Source: Chaetoceros tenuissimus | Taxonomy: Eukaryota > Bacillariophyta > Thalassiosirophyceae > Chaetocerotales > Chaetocerotaceae | DNA length: 64,000 bases | Assembly (NCBI GenBank): GCA_021927905.1 | Contig: BLLK01000075.1 | Coordinates: 62,001 to 126,000, forward strand | Reading direction: 5' to 3' | Part shown: piece by piece, positions 48,200-59,554 of the stretch | Layout of the letters: every line of letters starts with the position of its first letter | How positions within the stretch are numbered: the stretch's first letter is position 1 | Position numbers and translations under genes: made by a program | Notes under the pieces: model-generated | What the model was told of the DNA's origin: nothing | Seen by the model: the letters and a program-made list of their open reading frames with translations, nothing else | Database searches by the model: none

Positions 48200-49774
48200 C
48201 TACTCATCAAACACCAATCCAAGCAACAGCGTCAGCAATGAAACGATCGAACATCCTAATAAAACACCAAAAGGCTTGAACCACTCCATCAAAACATCTT
48301 GTTTTCGACTCGCTACAAACCCATTAAAACCAGCCAATAACATGAACCCAACTAAATCAAACGCATCTGCAATCGTCGCAGATGATTTCCTCCCACCTCG
48401 TTTCAAAGCATACATACTCGGCGGTATATAAAACGGAATGGAAAATGCTACTCCCCATAAAAACATACTCGTTGAAGCCATGATGGGAGTCATATTCCAT
48501 AGAGAAGATATATATCCCAAATGAAGTATACAAATCCCACATAAACTTCCTAGTAATCCAACAACACTCCATAATTTCTTTTGTATAGTAAAGGAAGTAA
48601 ATCGTTTCGCACCAAAGGATACACTCAACAAGGATCCTAATGCATACAACGATCCAACCCATGCCGCTTGCGATGAAGTCATTTCAAATGCTTGATTCAT
48701 ATAGGATGGCACAAATAATAAAAAGGATGCAATAATCATTAAACATGATCTTGAAACGAGATGCATCCAGAATGATACTCGTTTCGCTTCTGTTTGGAGT
48801 ACTTTTAGTGAATCTTGAATGGTCGGTCTCGATTGTGCTGAAGTAGTGGATACAGTACCCACAGCAGAAGTCTCTACGTGTTCCTCCTGATTATCTTCCT
48901 GCAATAACCTCTTATTCGTTTGAAAACATGAAAATAGAATCAAGGGAATGATCTGCATCAAACCCGAACAGAAAAACACCCATCTCCAACTCCCATCTAC
49001 CCCCGTCCCTACATTCATTTTCTGCACTTGATTCAATACAAATGAAAAAAGTATAAAACTACAAGCATTCCCCACTCTACCCGCAACCGCCAATTCCCCA
49101 ATTTTACCAGGCCAATCACTCTCCAAAAAAACACCATGAATCGCATTCAAACAAGCAGCCCAACAACTGCTAAATATAAAATCCACCATGATCCAAGTCA
49201 CTGCAAACATTTTAAAACTAGACGTCGAGCTAATAACTAGCATACAAGTCATTAAACTCCCCAAAGCAATTTGTAAACATTTTACACCACCTTGAGAATC
49301 AATCACGGGCCCTAATAGTATCTTACCCAATGCGATACTCATGGTGGATAATGTCAGTGTTTGACTTATAATGTGTGATGGTGAAGATTGAAATTCATTC
49401 AAAAGTCCTGAATTTTGAGAAGTTAATAGAGCGAAAGTAGATGGTAAGGCACATTTCGCCCCCATGACTGTAAAGTATGTAGCGAATAATGCACAGGACA
49501 TGAATACTTTGCTTCTTTGTTCTTGTCGTTGATGTGATGAATATTCTTGTCCTCCCCCTTGAAGTGATACATCATGATGTTGAAACGATGAATGCGATGT
49601 AGAGGAGGATGAATATCGTCTAATGTGTAAAGGTAGTAAATGATCTTGATCACTTGTAGTAGTAGAAGAAGAATGAATTGAAGGTCGAGGAGATAAAAGT
49701 GAAAAACTCATTGGCATGAAAAAAAGTGAAGAAAAGAGAAACAAAGAAAATTTCAGTTTCTTCTTTTCCAGCAT
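48200..49774 (-). CDS. Major facilitator superfamily transporter, possibly plastid envelope
   Basis: Start taken at 49774 ('MLEKKKLKFSLFLFSSLFFM', 524 aa); the frame is open to an ATG at 49903. The signal-like N-terminus ends 'PMSFSLLSPRPS', with Phe after the hydrophobic core, suggesting plastid routing. About twelve membrane helices are visible, with the MFS-type 'ALGKILLGPVIDSQGG' in the loop after TM2, 'VTWIMVDFIFSSCWAACLNA', and a hydrophilic central loop (about 275-310). The second half begins near 'VSFWMHLVSRSCLMIIASFL'. Organisation resembles the anion/organophosphate antiporter branch, but substrate residues cannot be judged, so only MFS is claimed. Confidence 0.75.
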   Translation of the reverse strand: MLEKKKLKFSLFLFSSLFFMPMSFSLLSPRPSIHSSSTTTSDQDHLLPLHIRRYSSSSTSHSSFQHHDVSLQGGGQEYSSHQRQEQRSKVFMSCALFATYFTVMGAKCALPSTFALLTSQNSGLLNEFQSSPSHIISQTLTLSTMSIALGKILLGPVIDSQGGVKCLQIALGSLMTCMLVISSTSSFKMFAVTWIMVDFIFSSCWAACLNAIHGVFLESDWPGKIGELAVAGRVGNACSFILFSFVLNQVQKMNVGTGVDGSWRWVFFCSGLMQIIPLILFSCFQTNKRLLQEDNQEEHVETSAVGTVSTTSAQSRPTIQDSLKVLQTEAKRVSFWMHLVSRSCLMIIASFLLFVPSYMNQAFEMTSSQAAWVGSLYALGSLLSVSFGAKRFTSFTIQKKLWSVVGLLGSLCGICILHLGYISSLWNMTPIMASTSMFLWGVAFSIPFYIPPSMYALKRGGRKSSATIADAFDLVGFMLLAGFNGFVASRKQDVLMEWFKPFGVLLGCSIVSLLTLLLGLVFDE

Positions 49775-49903
49775 TTTATAAATCTGAGCGACTGTTACTG
49801 TATAGACTAGTGTTGCGTGTTTCTTGATATTATTGGAAGGGAAGGAACAAAGGATTGAAATATAATACCAGTAGAGTTTAAATTGCAATTTTGCATTTTG
49901 CAT

Positions 49904-50990
49904 TTTTCGTTGTCAAACATACACATCCTGGCCTAGCCATTGAAATGGTTAGACACTAGAGCCATATAGGATAGTTACTTCTCCTCCTACCTTCTGTCAT
50001 GGTATTAAAAGTACGTACATTTAACAGTGTTTGGCCTCTCGATGGCCTGATAGCTCCTCTAGAGAAAAAGTATCAAGTATCATATGAAATCAGAAGTTCA
50101 TGATTCATGAGCAAACAAACTATTCAATCATGAATATCTTATTGAATTAAAATCTTCTGTAGTACAAAAGCATCAGTCTTGAAACAAAAGATAATCCATC
50201 AAAAGCCGGTCCAAAAAGCCGGTCACACAACTATCCAAAAGCCGGTTTTCCAATCTTTTTCCGTTTTCCTTTTTTCGGAAGAAGGACGAAGCATCGGCTT
50301 GAGAAAAACGGAATGCAAGGAAAACTTGTACTCACAGGCTTAGGCTTCAAAGGGAACATTGACACAATCGTAAGGAAAATTGGATATGTTTCATTCCTGC
50401 TTTGATACGATTCAGGTGGAGGATGCATGATGATGGTGCTGCTACATGATCTAGATATGGAACGGTAACATTGTGAAAGACAGACAAGGGCATAGTCGTT
50501 TTTGAATAGTTTAAAATGTGTCATGATGATTGGTCAAAGCCTGCGATGAGAGAATAATAGTGAAAAAGTTCAAAGGAAACAGAGCAAACATGAAATTGTC
50601 CGTGAGAGTGACTCCTTGAGGAGCTAAAGGGCAGCAGAGCAATCATAGCTTGATGATAGTTAGTTATTGATGGACGAGTTTTCAAAATAGATGCCAGCAT
50701 GCATGACTTTGAAGAAAGCTTCTTTATCAGCCAGCCAGAGTTTGATTACTAGGTAAAGAGAAGACGTACCCCTCTAGCTAAATGAAGTCATATCTCAACT
50801 ATAAACTTAACTTGGTACAATGGAAACTGTCAATAGAAAACAAGGCAGAGCGATGCAAAATGGAAAATTTCGGTTCTTTACGAAAAAGAGACATTACAAC
50901 GATCATAATTGATAAAATAAAAAAGAAGAAGCAGCAAATAAAAGAGAGTAATCCTATGATTAAAAGAACGACTTTAACTTTCCCCAAAAC
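49904..50990. other. Long gene-free stretch with a short reiterated motif
   Basis: About 1.1 kb. AAAAGCCGGT occurs three times within 46 bp (50201-50210, 50214-50223, 50237-50246). Short ORFs only. Confidence 0.4.
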
Positions 50991-53900
50991 TTAACAAAAT
51001 AGATCCCTCTTGGTACAAGGCAAACGTACAGCCTGAGTAAAACCCTTTTGATACTTGAATCGAATCACCTTGTCAATAATAATCCCTGATCCTGTATTGG
51101 AATACTTGACACGGCCTTTGGAACGGTCAAATCCAACTTGAGCGGCTTTACGTGCTGTTCTTGCTGCTTTGGCTCTTGCTGCTCCAATGCCAAGGAAATT
51201 GGAAGCGGCCTTCTTTTTAGGAATGGATTTTGGATCTTTTGTAGTGAGTTTCTTGGATGGAATGGTAGATGTAGACGAAGTATTTGGAGAAGTAACTTGT
51301 TTCTTGTTGGATTCTTGGTCCTCCTTCTTGTTCTTTTCTTGCTCTTGATTCACCATATGGACGTCGTCTTTCTCTTCAGCTACTACATTAGCCTCACGTC
51401 CTTCTTCTTTGGCACGTAAACCAGCAACAGTAGTTTCATGAGCAAGTAACTCCTTCATCAAGGGAGGAATTTTACCACGAACATGAGATACACCCTTGTA
51501 TCGAGATACTCGATCAATTTCAGGTTCAAGTCTCATATTCATGACTCTTGTACCATAGTCACGACTGTCATCTTCATCTTTCACGTAAGTCAATCCTAAA
51601 GAACGGAGTGTTTGGACATGAGCAAAAAATGCATTCTTTTCTTCCTTTTTCAATACATCCAAGGATGATACTGCTCTATTCAAAGAACCAATACCTTGAC
51701 CAGATGAGAGTAACCATAGGCAATATGGTAAAATGTCTGATACCAATTGATGCTTGTTGATTCCAGATTTGACAGAGGGAGGCAATCCTTCCAAGAATTT
51801 ATCCACTAATCCTACATTGGCTTCAGATTGATACCTTGCATCAGTGATTTCACGCATGGATAATTGGATATCAGGTCTAGTTTCAACTCTGCAGAGTAAA
51901 TGACAAGCTGCAATGGCACTTGGAATATGCCACTTTTGCATAGTACGATGTTCAGAAACGTTATTCGAAGCGACACTTGTCTTGAAGGATCGAAAGACAT
52001 CTACACAAGACAACCATTCATGCGCCGTCCAGCATCTATCCAAAGTTGGATCGACATAGGAGATGTTGGCAATGTTCATAAAAAAAGAATCCAAAATTTT
52101 GGAATTGTCTCCAAAGACATCGGCAGCTTGTAGAATCCGTTCTACATCCCGAGAAGATTTGGATTTGCCCTTGAACTTTTTGAATATTTTCATGAGTGTA
52201 CCTCCCATATCACTTCGTTGATCTTTCAATCCAAGTCCATTGCCTCCAAGTGCATTACTAAGGGCAGCAGTAATGTCCACCAATACATCATTTGCACCAA
52301 TCATATCTTGATTTTTCTTTTGCTTATTTAAAGCCATTTCTCTTGCACGAGCAGCTGCAAACTGTAGTGTAAATAGACAAGAACGAATATCACCTCCTGA
52401 TCCTTCCACAAGACGATGTAACATCGATCCTCCACCCACTAACGTCATTCGTTCCGCCGATAACACAGCTTTTAGCCTCGATACAAATCTATTTGCCGAT
52501 GGAGGAGAAACATCAAAACATTTGGCATATGGCAATAGAGGACGTAGTGCAGGCGCATGTTTATGATTGCAAATGAAAATAATGGGTCTTCTCAAATACG
52601 TTGCCTTCTTTTTCGCATTTGGATCAGGTTTGTCCGCCTTGATAATGTTGACCAATGCGTTGATAGATGATTTGGCATCGGCTCCATCAACCTCATCTAA
52701 AATCAAACAATTGGGTCTACCCGCCATGACATCCTTTTTACCAATCGAAGAAATATTGAGAGTCGAAGATTCCATAGCTCTCGTGACCCGTTCCGTCAAG
52801 ACTGATGCCGATCGTTCATCGGATGCATTGACTTCAATCGGTCTATATCCAGCATGTTTGGCAATGATATGTGCCAAAGTCGTCTTACCCACTCCAGCAG
52901 GTCCCGATAGTAAAATGACTCTATTTTTCAAATCAGGACGTTTATCATTTGTTTGTTCGGGTGTAGTAGTAGTAGCATCTGCTTGATCCGCCTGCTGTTG
53001 TTGAAAGTATACTGGTCGTTTGGGAGGTTCTTTTCCAAACACATAGGGGTCCCAAGCCCTCAATGACCGTAATACTTCCCGATTGATCCGTTCATCCGAT
53101 AACAAATCTGAAAAATTTTGAGGTGAATGTTTATCCACCCACAAGCGATCCTTTTCCTCATTACGATGTTGCTGTACACCATGTTCGACATGTTCATTTT
53201 CCATTGTTTCATTGTCATGATCTACTGCATCAAGTTTTTGTCGTTTCTGTCGATCCTTTTTTCTCTCCAATGCATCTGCACGTTTGATCAATTCCTTCAT
53301 GGTAATTCCCAATAAACTTGCATCTGCTACAGGTTTCTCTTGTTGTCTCAAATATTGTACATCTCGTGACACATTTACTGGAATGGTATCATTGTCAATG
53401 GTCATGAATGTACTCTCATTCGTAGCCATTTTCTTGTTTATTTGAAATCTCTCCGAATTATAAAATTCATTCTTGTTAGAGAATTGAATGAGTTGCGCTT
53501 CGGGCGCTGTATTGACTTTTGTCTTTTGTACAATTGAGTTCTTGCTATTTTGTGTTTTCCAATTGACGGCTTCCATGACGTCTCCTTCTTGTTTCATTTC
53601 TGTTCTCCATTTTTGTTTGCCCGAGTATCTTTTATGATGGAGAAGGATAGAAATAGTCAGTGAATATATTTGTGTATCTAAATATACAGTAACTAGATAA
53701 ACTCTATCCCAGTAACTCACCTTTCAAAAGAGTACAAATCAGATTTGTGACTTTTGAATTGAACCTCGTTGGTATCAAATGAGACATGAGAAGGAACCTC
53801 TGGCTTTTCACTCTCTTCCATCATGACATCATTGTCTTGATTCAATGGCAAATCTACATTACCAGAAGGCGGCTGATTCTTTTCATTCATAACTTTATGG

Positions 53901-54025
53901 TTGTCATCTTTTTGTAGCTCCTCCATGTATTCTTCTGGAATATCAAATTCATCAGGATACTCATCTGGTTCTTCATAAAAGTCATTGATGAGGTCATCAT
54001 CGTTAAATGGAGGTTCGTTACTCAT
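50991..54025 (-). CDS. CTF18: CTF18, subunit of the alternative clamp loader (two exons)
   Basis: Exon 1 is 54025..53721 ('MSNEPPFNDDDLINDFYEEP', acidic). A 92-nt intron (53720-53629, GTGAGT...AAAAG) follows, then exon 2, 53628..50991, for 980 aa; the frame joins exactly across an Arg codon. The AAA+ ATPase core carries Walker A 'LSGPAGVGKTTLA' (about 343-354), 'IEVNASDERSA' and Walker B 'CLILDEVDGAD' (about 409-418), preceded by the CTF18-typical 'RLWVDKHSPQNFSDLLSDE'. C-terminal helical clamp-loader regions follow, then a Lys-rich tail containing 'SNFLGIGAARAKAARTARKA'. CTF18-RFC loads PCNA for sister-chromatid cohesion and checkpoint signalling. An alternative ATG at 54043 adds six residues. 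Confidence 0.88.
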
Positions 54026-54043
54026 TTTGGAATAAGGTTTCAA

Positions 54044-54905
54044 ATAAAAGTATGCATGTAACTTAGTACTGTCTAGTTGGCATAAAACATACTCGTACTT
54101 ATACTATGAAAAATGAGCCAATGCTTCACAACATACACACTTTCTAAATATGTGTCAATTGAATCGTGTATACAATGCGCGGGCTCAAAAAAGAAAAAAA
54201 AGAAAAGCAAAGAAAAAGGTTTCATATATCAAAAACGTACACTTACGTGCAACTGACGCACTCTCTTCAACTCATCGTCATGATGCAATATCATGAGATA
54301 TTCTCGAAATGATCATCTTTTCAAGCGTCATGATATTAGAAAAGATGGTTCTCGTCATTCTCTTCCTTTGGAACGTGCAACGATGGTTCTGCGGAAATTA
54401 TGGTTCTTGGAAAGAAGGAAGAAGAAGGAATGATGGAATGAGCCAAGCATGTTGAATACTTGAGACTGGATCTTTTTGGATATTCATTTCAATGTCAAAG
54501 TAAAGTAAAGGTAAAATAGAATAGAATGGAAATTTGAAATGGTTCAATGTACTTTTTGTCGCATTTGATTGTCGCATCTGTTTCGAAAGATGGTTTGGAG
54601 TACGTAGTTCCATTCCCACTTTTTGAATCTTCACAATCGCCTTGAAGTAGGTTTACTCGTACATTGCCGCGAGAAGGTGGTATTTTGCTCACATTTGCCA
54701 GTTACTGTTTTTTTTTGAAAATATTTGTGTTGTTGGAATTGTGTTTGCAATACAAATAGTATTGAAATCAATTAGATTCTAGATTCATCATGTAGATCAA
54801 GACTTACACTACCAACTTTCGTAAATCAACATAACATAACGTAAAAATAAATGAAAATTTATAAACATTAAAAAATCTATAGTCATCCCCCCAGTCTACA
54901 GTCTC
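54044..54905. other. Intergenic region
   Basis: About 860 nt with poly-A/T runs, upstream of CTF18 and downstream of the DPRM-family gene. No gene supported. Confidence 0.4.
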
Positions 54906-56681
54906 TTATCGTTTCGACTTGTCAAACTTTTTAATCGCTTTCTTTTTAAAACTTTTCAAAAGTTCCTGATCATTATGCTTCATTTCATTCTTGGAATAAC
55001 CAGCTTCCTCTAGACAATTTTGTGAAAATGTATCCAATTGTGCATGAAATTTCTTGACGGCTGCTTTGAATCTACAGGAAGAGTTGGAATCATCTTCCCC
55101 TTTGTTGCTTCCACTCAAACTAGATGTGGAAGAATCATCATGGACCGTTCGAGAACAGCATTCAGAACTTTCCGAACTATTACTAGGTATAGAACTGGAA
55201 GCATTGGATGGTATAGCATTGTCACTATCGCTACTATTCGTTGTGGTGGAAGGAGCAGGTATGTTACTCGATCTAGTAGTCCCCGTAGCAGAACTAGCAA
55301 CGGTGGAATCATTTTGAGAAATGACTCCTCCATGGAATAAACTAGGCATTTGCTGCAATGCTAAAACTTGTTGAATGAGTAAATTCTGTTGTTGTATTTG
55401 TTGTTGTATTTGTTGTTTTTGTTGTTGTAATTGTCGTTGTTGCTGTTGTTGATCTTGGAGTAATCTAGAAGTAATCACTTCCGTTTCTGATTTTCTATTT
55501 AGATAATCCTGAAGTAAGACTTCTTGAATCGAAAGAGGCAATGACGATTGCGATGGAGGAGCAGCAGCAGTAGTGTTGGAAGTATTTTGCAATTGTCTCA
55601 ATGCCGCTGCAATGAGATCCTGATTGTTCATCATGTGTGGATGCTGTGGATGTGAAGCAGAATGATGTCCAGTCACACCGACAGCAGCAGCAGCAGCAGC
55701 TGCATTGGAAGAATTGTCAGACTGTCGACTGTTGAGACCATTATTCGAATTGGCAAGGCTTTGAATAGTATTTTGCAATTTAGACTGTTGCTGTGCCTGT
55801 TGTAACTGTTGCAGTAACAGTCTCAGTTCATCATTGTTACTAGTCTGCTGTTGTAATAATGCAGAACTAGAACCAGAAGACGAACTAGAGGAGGTAATGT
55901 TTGGCAAAGGGGGTATGGGCATTGTCGAAGCTCCTTGTTGTGCAGAACCTTGTCCTCTTTCCTTCATGAAAGAATTGTCATCCTTGACGGTTAATGAATG
56001 CTGTGAACTAGAGCCGGATGATCCCGACAGACTACTAATAGTACTAGTAACTGTCGCCCTCGTCCTCTTTCGATCAAAAAAATTATGATCCTCTCTCTTC
56101 CTCTTTTCCTGACTTTTAGACTCTTCTTCCTTCTTTTTGACCCTGAGTGAGCGGAGTCGTCGGCCTAATTGATTCTTTCGTTGACTCATTTGAATGCCGT
56201 CTTCATCGTAAATTTCCCTCTCGGAGACTCCATCTTTACTTGTAGATTCTTGACTGTTGAGAGTAGTTTCATCATTGGAGTATCCTGGAAACTTGAAGCC
56301 TCCCTTTAATAATGCGCCCAATAGAGAAATGGAGGGATCCGCGAGACGTGCTTCGACTGACTTGTGCATTCTAGGATCTCCTCGTCTGCCTCCCCTCGTC
56401 TTTTCACTGCCAGAAGTAGCATCACTGGGAAATGTATTGCTGGTAATATTTTTATTGTTGTTATGAGTCTTTGTATCCAATGCATTACTCATGCTCGAGA
56501 CATACCCTGATTCCAGTGAACCTTCTGGATGAGCGGGATGCTGAGGCGACGTACTTTTGGTACCAGTGGGAGAATAGAGGCTTCTTGCAACCTTCTCGCT
56601 AGTCAATGTCGTCCTGTTCTTCTTGGAGACGTGATATTGGCTCTCTATATCTTCTTTTTCTTGATTTATATCGCGTGTCAT
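54906..56681 (-). CDS. 'DPRM...QRKNQLGRRLRSLR' family protein 1, poly-Gln and poly-Ala rich
   Basis: 591 aa. A conserved block lies around residues 100-195: 'GDPRMHKSVEARLADPSISL', 'LKGGFKFPGY', then 'DEDGIQMSQRKNQLGRRLRS'. A low-complexity middle follows with long Gln runs, an Ala run and Ser-rich tracts. The second conserved block is at the C-terminus ('KKFHAQLDTFSQNCLEEAGY...LLKSFKKKAIKK'). The same two blocks occur in the gene at 57449-58936. The basic block and polyQ composition suggest a nuclear regulatory protein, but no named domain is recognised. Single exon, minus strand. Confidence 0.7.
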   Translation of the reverse strand: MTRDINQEKEDIESQYHVSKKNRTTLTSEKVARSLYSPTGTKSTSPQHPAHPEGSLESGYVSSMSNALDTKTHNNNKNITSNTFPSDATSGSEKTRGGRRGDPRMHKSVEARLADPSISLLGALLKGGFKFPGYSNDETTLNSQESTSKDGVSEREIYDEDGIQMSQRKNQLGRRLRSLRVKKKEEESKSQEKRKREDHNFFDRKRTRATVTSTISSLSGSSGSSSQHSLTVKDDNSFMKERGQGSAQQGASTMPIPPLPNITSSSSSSGSSSALLQQQTSNNDELRLLLQQLQQAQQQSKLQNTIQSLANSNNGLNSRQSDNSSNAAAAAAAVGVTGHHSASHPQHPHMMNNQDLIAAALRQLQNTSNTTAAAPPSQSSLPLSIQEVLLQDYLNRKSETEVITSRLLQDQQQQQRQLQQQKQQIQQQIQQQNLLIQQVLALQQMPSLFHGGVISQNDSTVASSATGTTRSSNIPAPSTTTNSSDSDNAIPSNASSSIPSNSSESSECCSRTVHDDSSTSSLSGSNKGEDDSNSSCRFKAAVKKFHAQLDTFSQNCLEEAGYSKNEMKHNDQELLKSFKKKAIKKFDKSKR

Positions 56682-57448
56682 TACTTTATATTTATTATAG
56701 GATGTATATCTTGTAATGTTTGATTCTATATGATTGAATTTTATGTGCTATTTGAGGTTCGATATGTTAGTTGTCGTGTGATTCATCTTCTTGCGACACA
56801 TCCAACATACATGCACTTCTTGTTTCGATATATGTACGTACCAGTAAGTACTCACGTATCTTGCGAAGCACGGAAAAAATATATCATCAACAACACGTCA
56901 TGTATAAATATGATTTTTGCAGACGTACATTGAGAAATAAGGATTGCAGATCATGACTAGTGACTTGTAATCCTTTGAACTACTACAATAGACCACATCA
57001 GAGGAAGATGCATGACGTACTTTTGGTACAGATCATAAACTTCTCACAAACTCAGAAAGAGGAAAACTCTTCAAACAAACAACATTTTCATTTCGGAATA
57101 AGAAGTGAACAAGGAAAAAAGAATCACATTCTTCGTTGCAATCGTATCAAATGAAGGGATTGCGAGGAAAAGATTGAGAAAGTCATTGCCTGAAAGAAGT
57201 TCATGGGACAACATACTATCGTATTGCAATGAAGGCAATAAAAAAAAATCTAATTTTCTCAGATTCTCGGCGGCTCCGAAAGACGGAAATAGGATACGGC
57301 TGTAGGATTAAAAATCTGGTTGAGAACGAACGGAAATTAAAGTTTGAAAGAAGAATGATTCTTCTTTAGAATCAAGTGCAAGTTTTTCATTTCATCGTAA
57401 ACTGAAGTTAAATAATGTACAAAGTGTTCCCATGTAGAATTAGTATAT
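56682..57448. other. Intergenic region between the two paralogues
   Basis: About 770 nt; should hold the promoter of the 54906-56681 gene. Short ORFs only, nothing supported. Confidence 0.4.
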
Positions 57449-58936
57449 CTACTTTTTTTCTTTTATAGCCTCCCCGATAACTTTCTTCTGAAAAGTCTCG
57501 ATTAATTCCAAGGATTCATCTTTTGTATAACCAGCTTCTTTCATACAGCTATGAGTAAATGCATCAAATTTCTCGTGGAATGTTTTTATAGCGTTCATAA
57601 GACGCGGTGAAGAATTTAGAGTCACTTCAATGTCGTGATTTGTTTTATTCTTTTTGTGTTTCTTTGTTGCTTTCGTTTGTGGAGACGCACAATGTGTATT
57701 CGTCCTTTTCTTTTCCTTGTGTTCAATGAAAGTATCATCTTCGACAATAGATACCATTTTTTGCTTGTAACCAGCATTTACATTTTCAGTCGCAGAATCA
57801 AAAGCAGAACGCAACTGATGAACAAGGTCATTTGCAATGACTGCATTTGAAGTAGGAGGATGAGCAGAGGCAAGTATCTTCTGTATCTCTTCTTGGTTGA
57901 ATAGGTCTTGCCTCTGATGTCCTTGAGCAAGCGAATGAATGTATTCATTTTTCAATAAAAGATTAGGTCTTGGACAAGGATTTCTAAGATAAGATGAAAT
58001 TTGTTCCAATGACAATAAAGCATTCGACAAATCTTGCGAAGAAGGTACCGGCTGCGAATATACCAACTGATTTTGTGTGCTTGAGGAAAAGGCCTCAGGA
58101 TGACGAAGAAGAGTGAAATGTGTAGAATGTAATCTTGCCAGCAAATTAAGAGTGCTTGGAAGATTCCCCTGTTGATAAAGAATCTGCTGATTGACTGTCG
58201 AGCTCGTAGAAGAAGAAGAAGAAACAAATGCCTGTTGTAAGAGGCCGTTTTCAGTGGAAGAAAACAGACCAGGTATCTGATTTAGTCCATCATTCTCTCC
58301 TAGCAAATGATTCTGAGTTGCAGCCTCTCCCAAAGATCTTGATAGGTCAAGAGAATTTGAGCGATCAATGCTGGTGCCTTGCTGATACCTGTCATGATTC
58401 TTCTTCTTCTTTGCGTTTTCCTCTTGACAACGTAAGGAACGTAGACGTCTTCCTAACTGATTCTTACGTTGCCTCATAGTAATCCCATTCTCGTCGCAGA
58501 TGTCTTGTTCATTCATTCCATTCTTGATGCTTTTATTATATTCAGGAAATTTGAAGCCGCCTAAAAGAAGAGCATCGAGAAGGGATAATGAAGGGTCTGC
58601 ATGCTTTGCATAAACAGCTTTATTCATTCGAGGGTCTCCTTTACAGCTTCCATTTATGTATTCCAAAGATACTTTTTGCTTTTCATCATCTACTATTTCT
58701 GATTCCTCTGTGATGGAGTTTTTCAAACTATTTAATAATTGCACATCAGCAACATGATACAAGAATACCTTCTTCCCGTCATCGCTAGTAGCAAGAATTG
58801 CAGAACTTGCTTTTTCTTTGTCATCAACTTGATCTTCCGCCATCGTCGGAGACTTCGTCTCAACGACCATGCTGCTCTTCATTGAACCAGGTTCACTAAA
58901 ATCACTGCTTGTTTCTTTGCTCATTCTGCTATTCAT
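57449..58936 (-). CDS. 'DPRM...QRKNQLGRRLRSLR' family protein 2
   Basis: 495 aa, tandem paralogue of the gene at 54906-56681. The N-terminal block 'GDPRMNKAVYAKHADPSLSL', 'LLGGFKFPEYN' and 'DENGITMRQRKNQLGRRLRS' (about 100-175) and the C-terminal block 'KTFHEKFDAFTHSCMKEAGY' to 'IETFQKKVIGEAI' are both kept. The variable middle is Ser/Gln/Leu-rich but lacks the long Gln and Ala runs of its neighbour. The conserved ends with a free middle suggest two functional modules. Function is unknown; a nuclear role is inferred from the basic block only. Confidence 0.7.
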   Translation of the reverse strand: MNSRMSKETSSDFSEPGSMKSSMVVETKSPTMAEDQVDDKEKASSAILATSDDGKKVFLYHVADVQLLNSLKNSITEESEIVDDEKQKVSLEYINGSCKGDPRMNKAVYAKHADPSLSLLDALLLGGFKFPEYNKSIKNGMNEQDICDENGITMRQRKNQLGRRLRSLRCQEENAKKKKNHDRYQQGTSIDRSNSLDLSRSLGEAATQNHLLGENDGLNQIPGLFSSTENGLLQQAFVSSSSSTSSTVNQQILYQQGNLPSTLNLLARLHSTHFTLLRHPEAFSSSTQNQLVYSQPVPSSQDLSNALLSLEQISSYLRNPCPRPNLLLKNEYIHSLAQGHQRQDLFNQEEIQKILASAHPPTSNAVIANDLVHQLRSAFDSATENVNAGYKQKMVSIVEDDTFIEHKEKKRTNTHCASPQTKATKKHKKNKTNHDIEVTLNSSPRLMNAIKTFHEKFDAFTHSCMKEAGYTKDESLELIETFQKKVIGEAIKEKK

Positions 58937-59554
58937 TAGTAGTATGATCCAGAGATTATTTTGAATTGTAAACGGGGAAAAGTTGTTCTGACGCTTGGAA
59001 AACGGGGAAAAATTGTTATGATTCTTACAAATGTGTTAGCAATATAGTTTCTCAATTTCTTTCAGCCAAGTCTTCAATGTTGGCTCTTGTTTATGGTTCT
59101 TGTATTCTTTTTCATCATGTGAATAACAGATGGTGACCTTTGGCATCATGTTTTCGTCATGGTGTTATGTAATCCTTCTCAAATATGTCCTAATTAGTGA
59201 AAAGAAAGTGAAGAAACGATGGGAAACTGTATGCTTCCTGGTAATGCAGATAATTATCTCACATAGAAAAGAATAGTAAACCTCTTACTTGCAGCTGGAA
59301 ACAGGTCATTGTGTAGGTATTATGTGTACGTACGTACAAAAAAAACCATGAATTCACCCTTTTCTCAAAGGGGGGTCAAATGAGCTTTAAAATATACATT
59401 GGTCAAAATGACTCATCAACCATCAACACATCAACATCCAAAAATGAGGCAAAAGATTATCGCTCTTCCAAAATCGTAGCATAGTAGATGTTGCATTAGA
59501 ATGAACTAGTAACTCTCTACCGCTAATTAGATATCTTGTACATCAACAGTAACT
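58937..59554. other. Divergent intergenic region
   Basis: About 620 nt between the minus-strand DPRM family protein 2 and the plus-strand TPR-like gene. 'AACGGGGAAAA(A/G)TTGTT' occurs twice near 58972-59018. No gene. Confidence 0.4.

Noticed and set aside
51138-51419. Cys/Phe-rich plus-strand ORF antisense to CTF18
   Set aside because: It is the reverse reading of the Lys/Ala-rich CTF18 tail.
54398-54692. Two overlapping short minus-strand ORFs upstream of the DPRM family gene 1 stop
   Set aside because: No homology, no signal, and they overlap each other in different frames.
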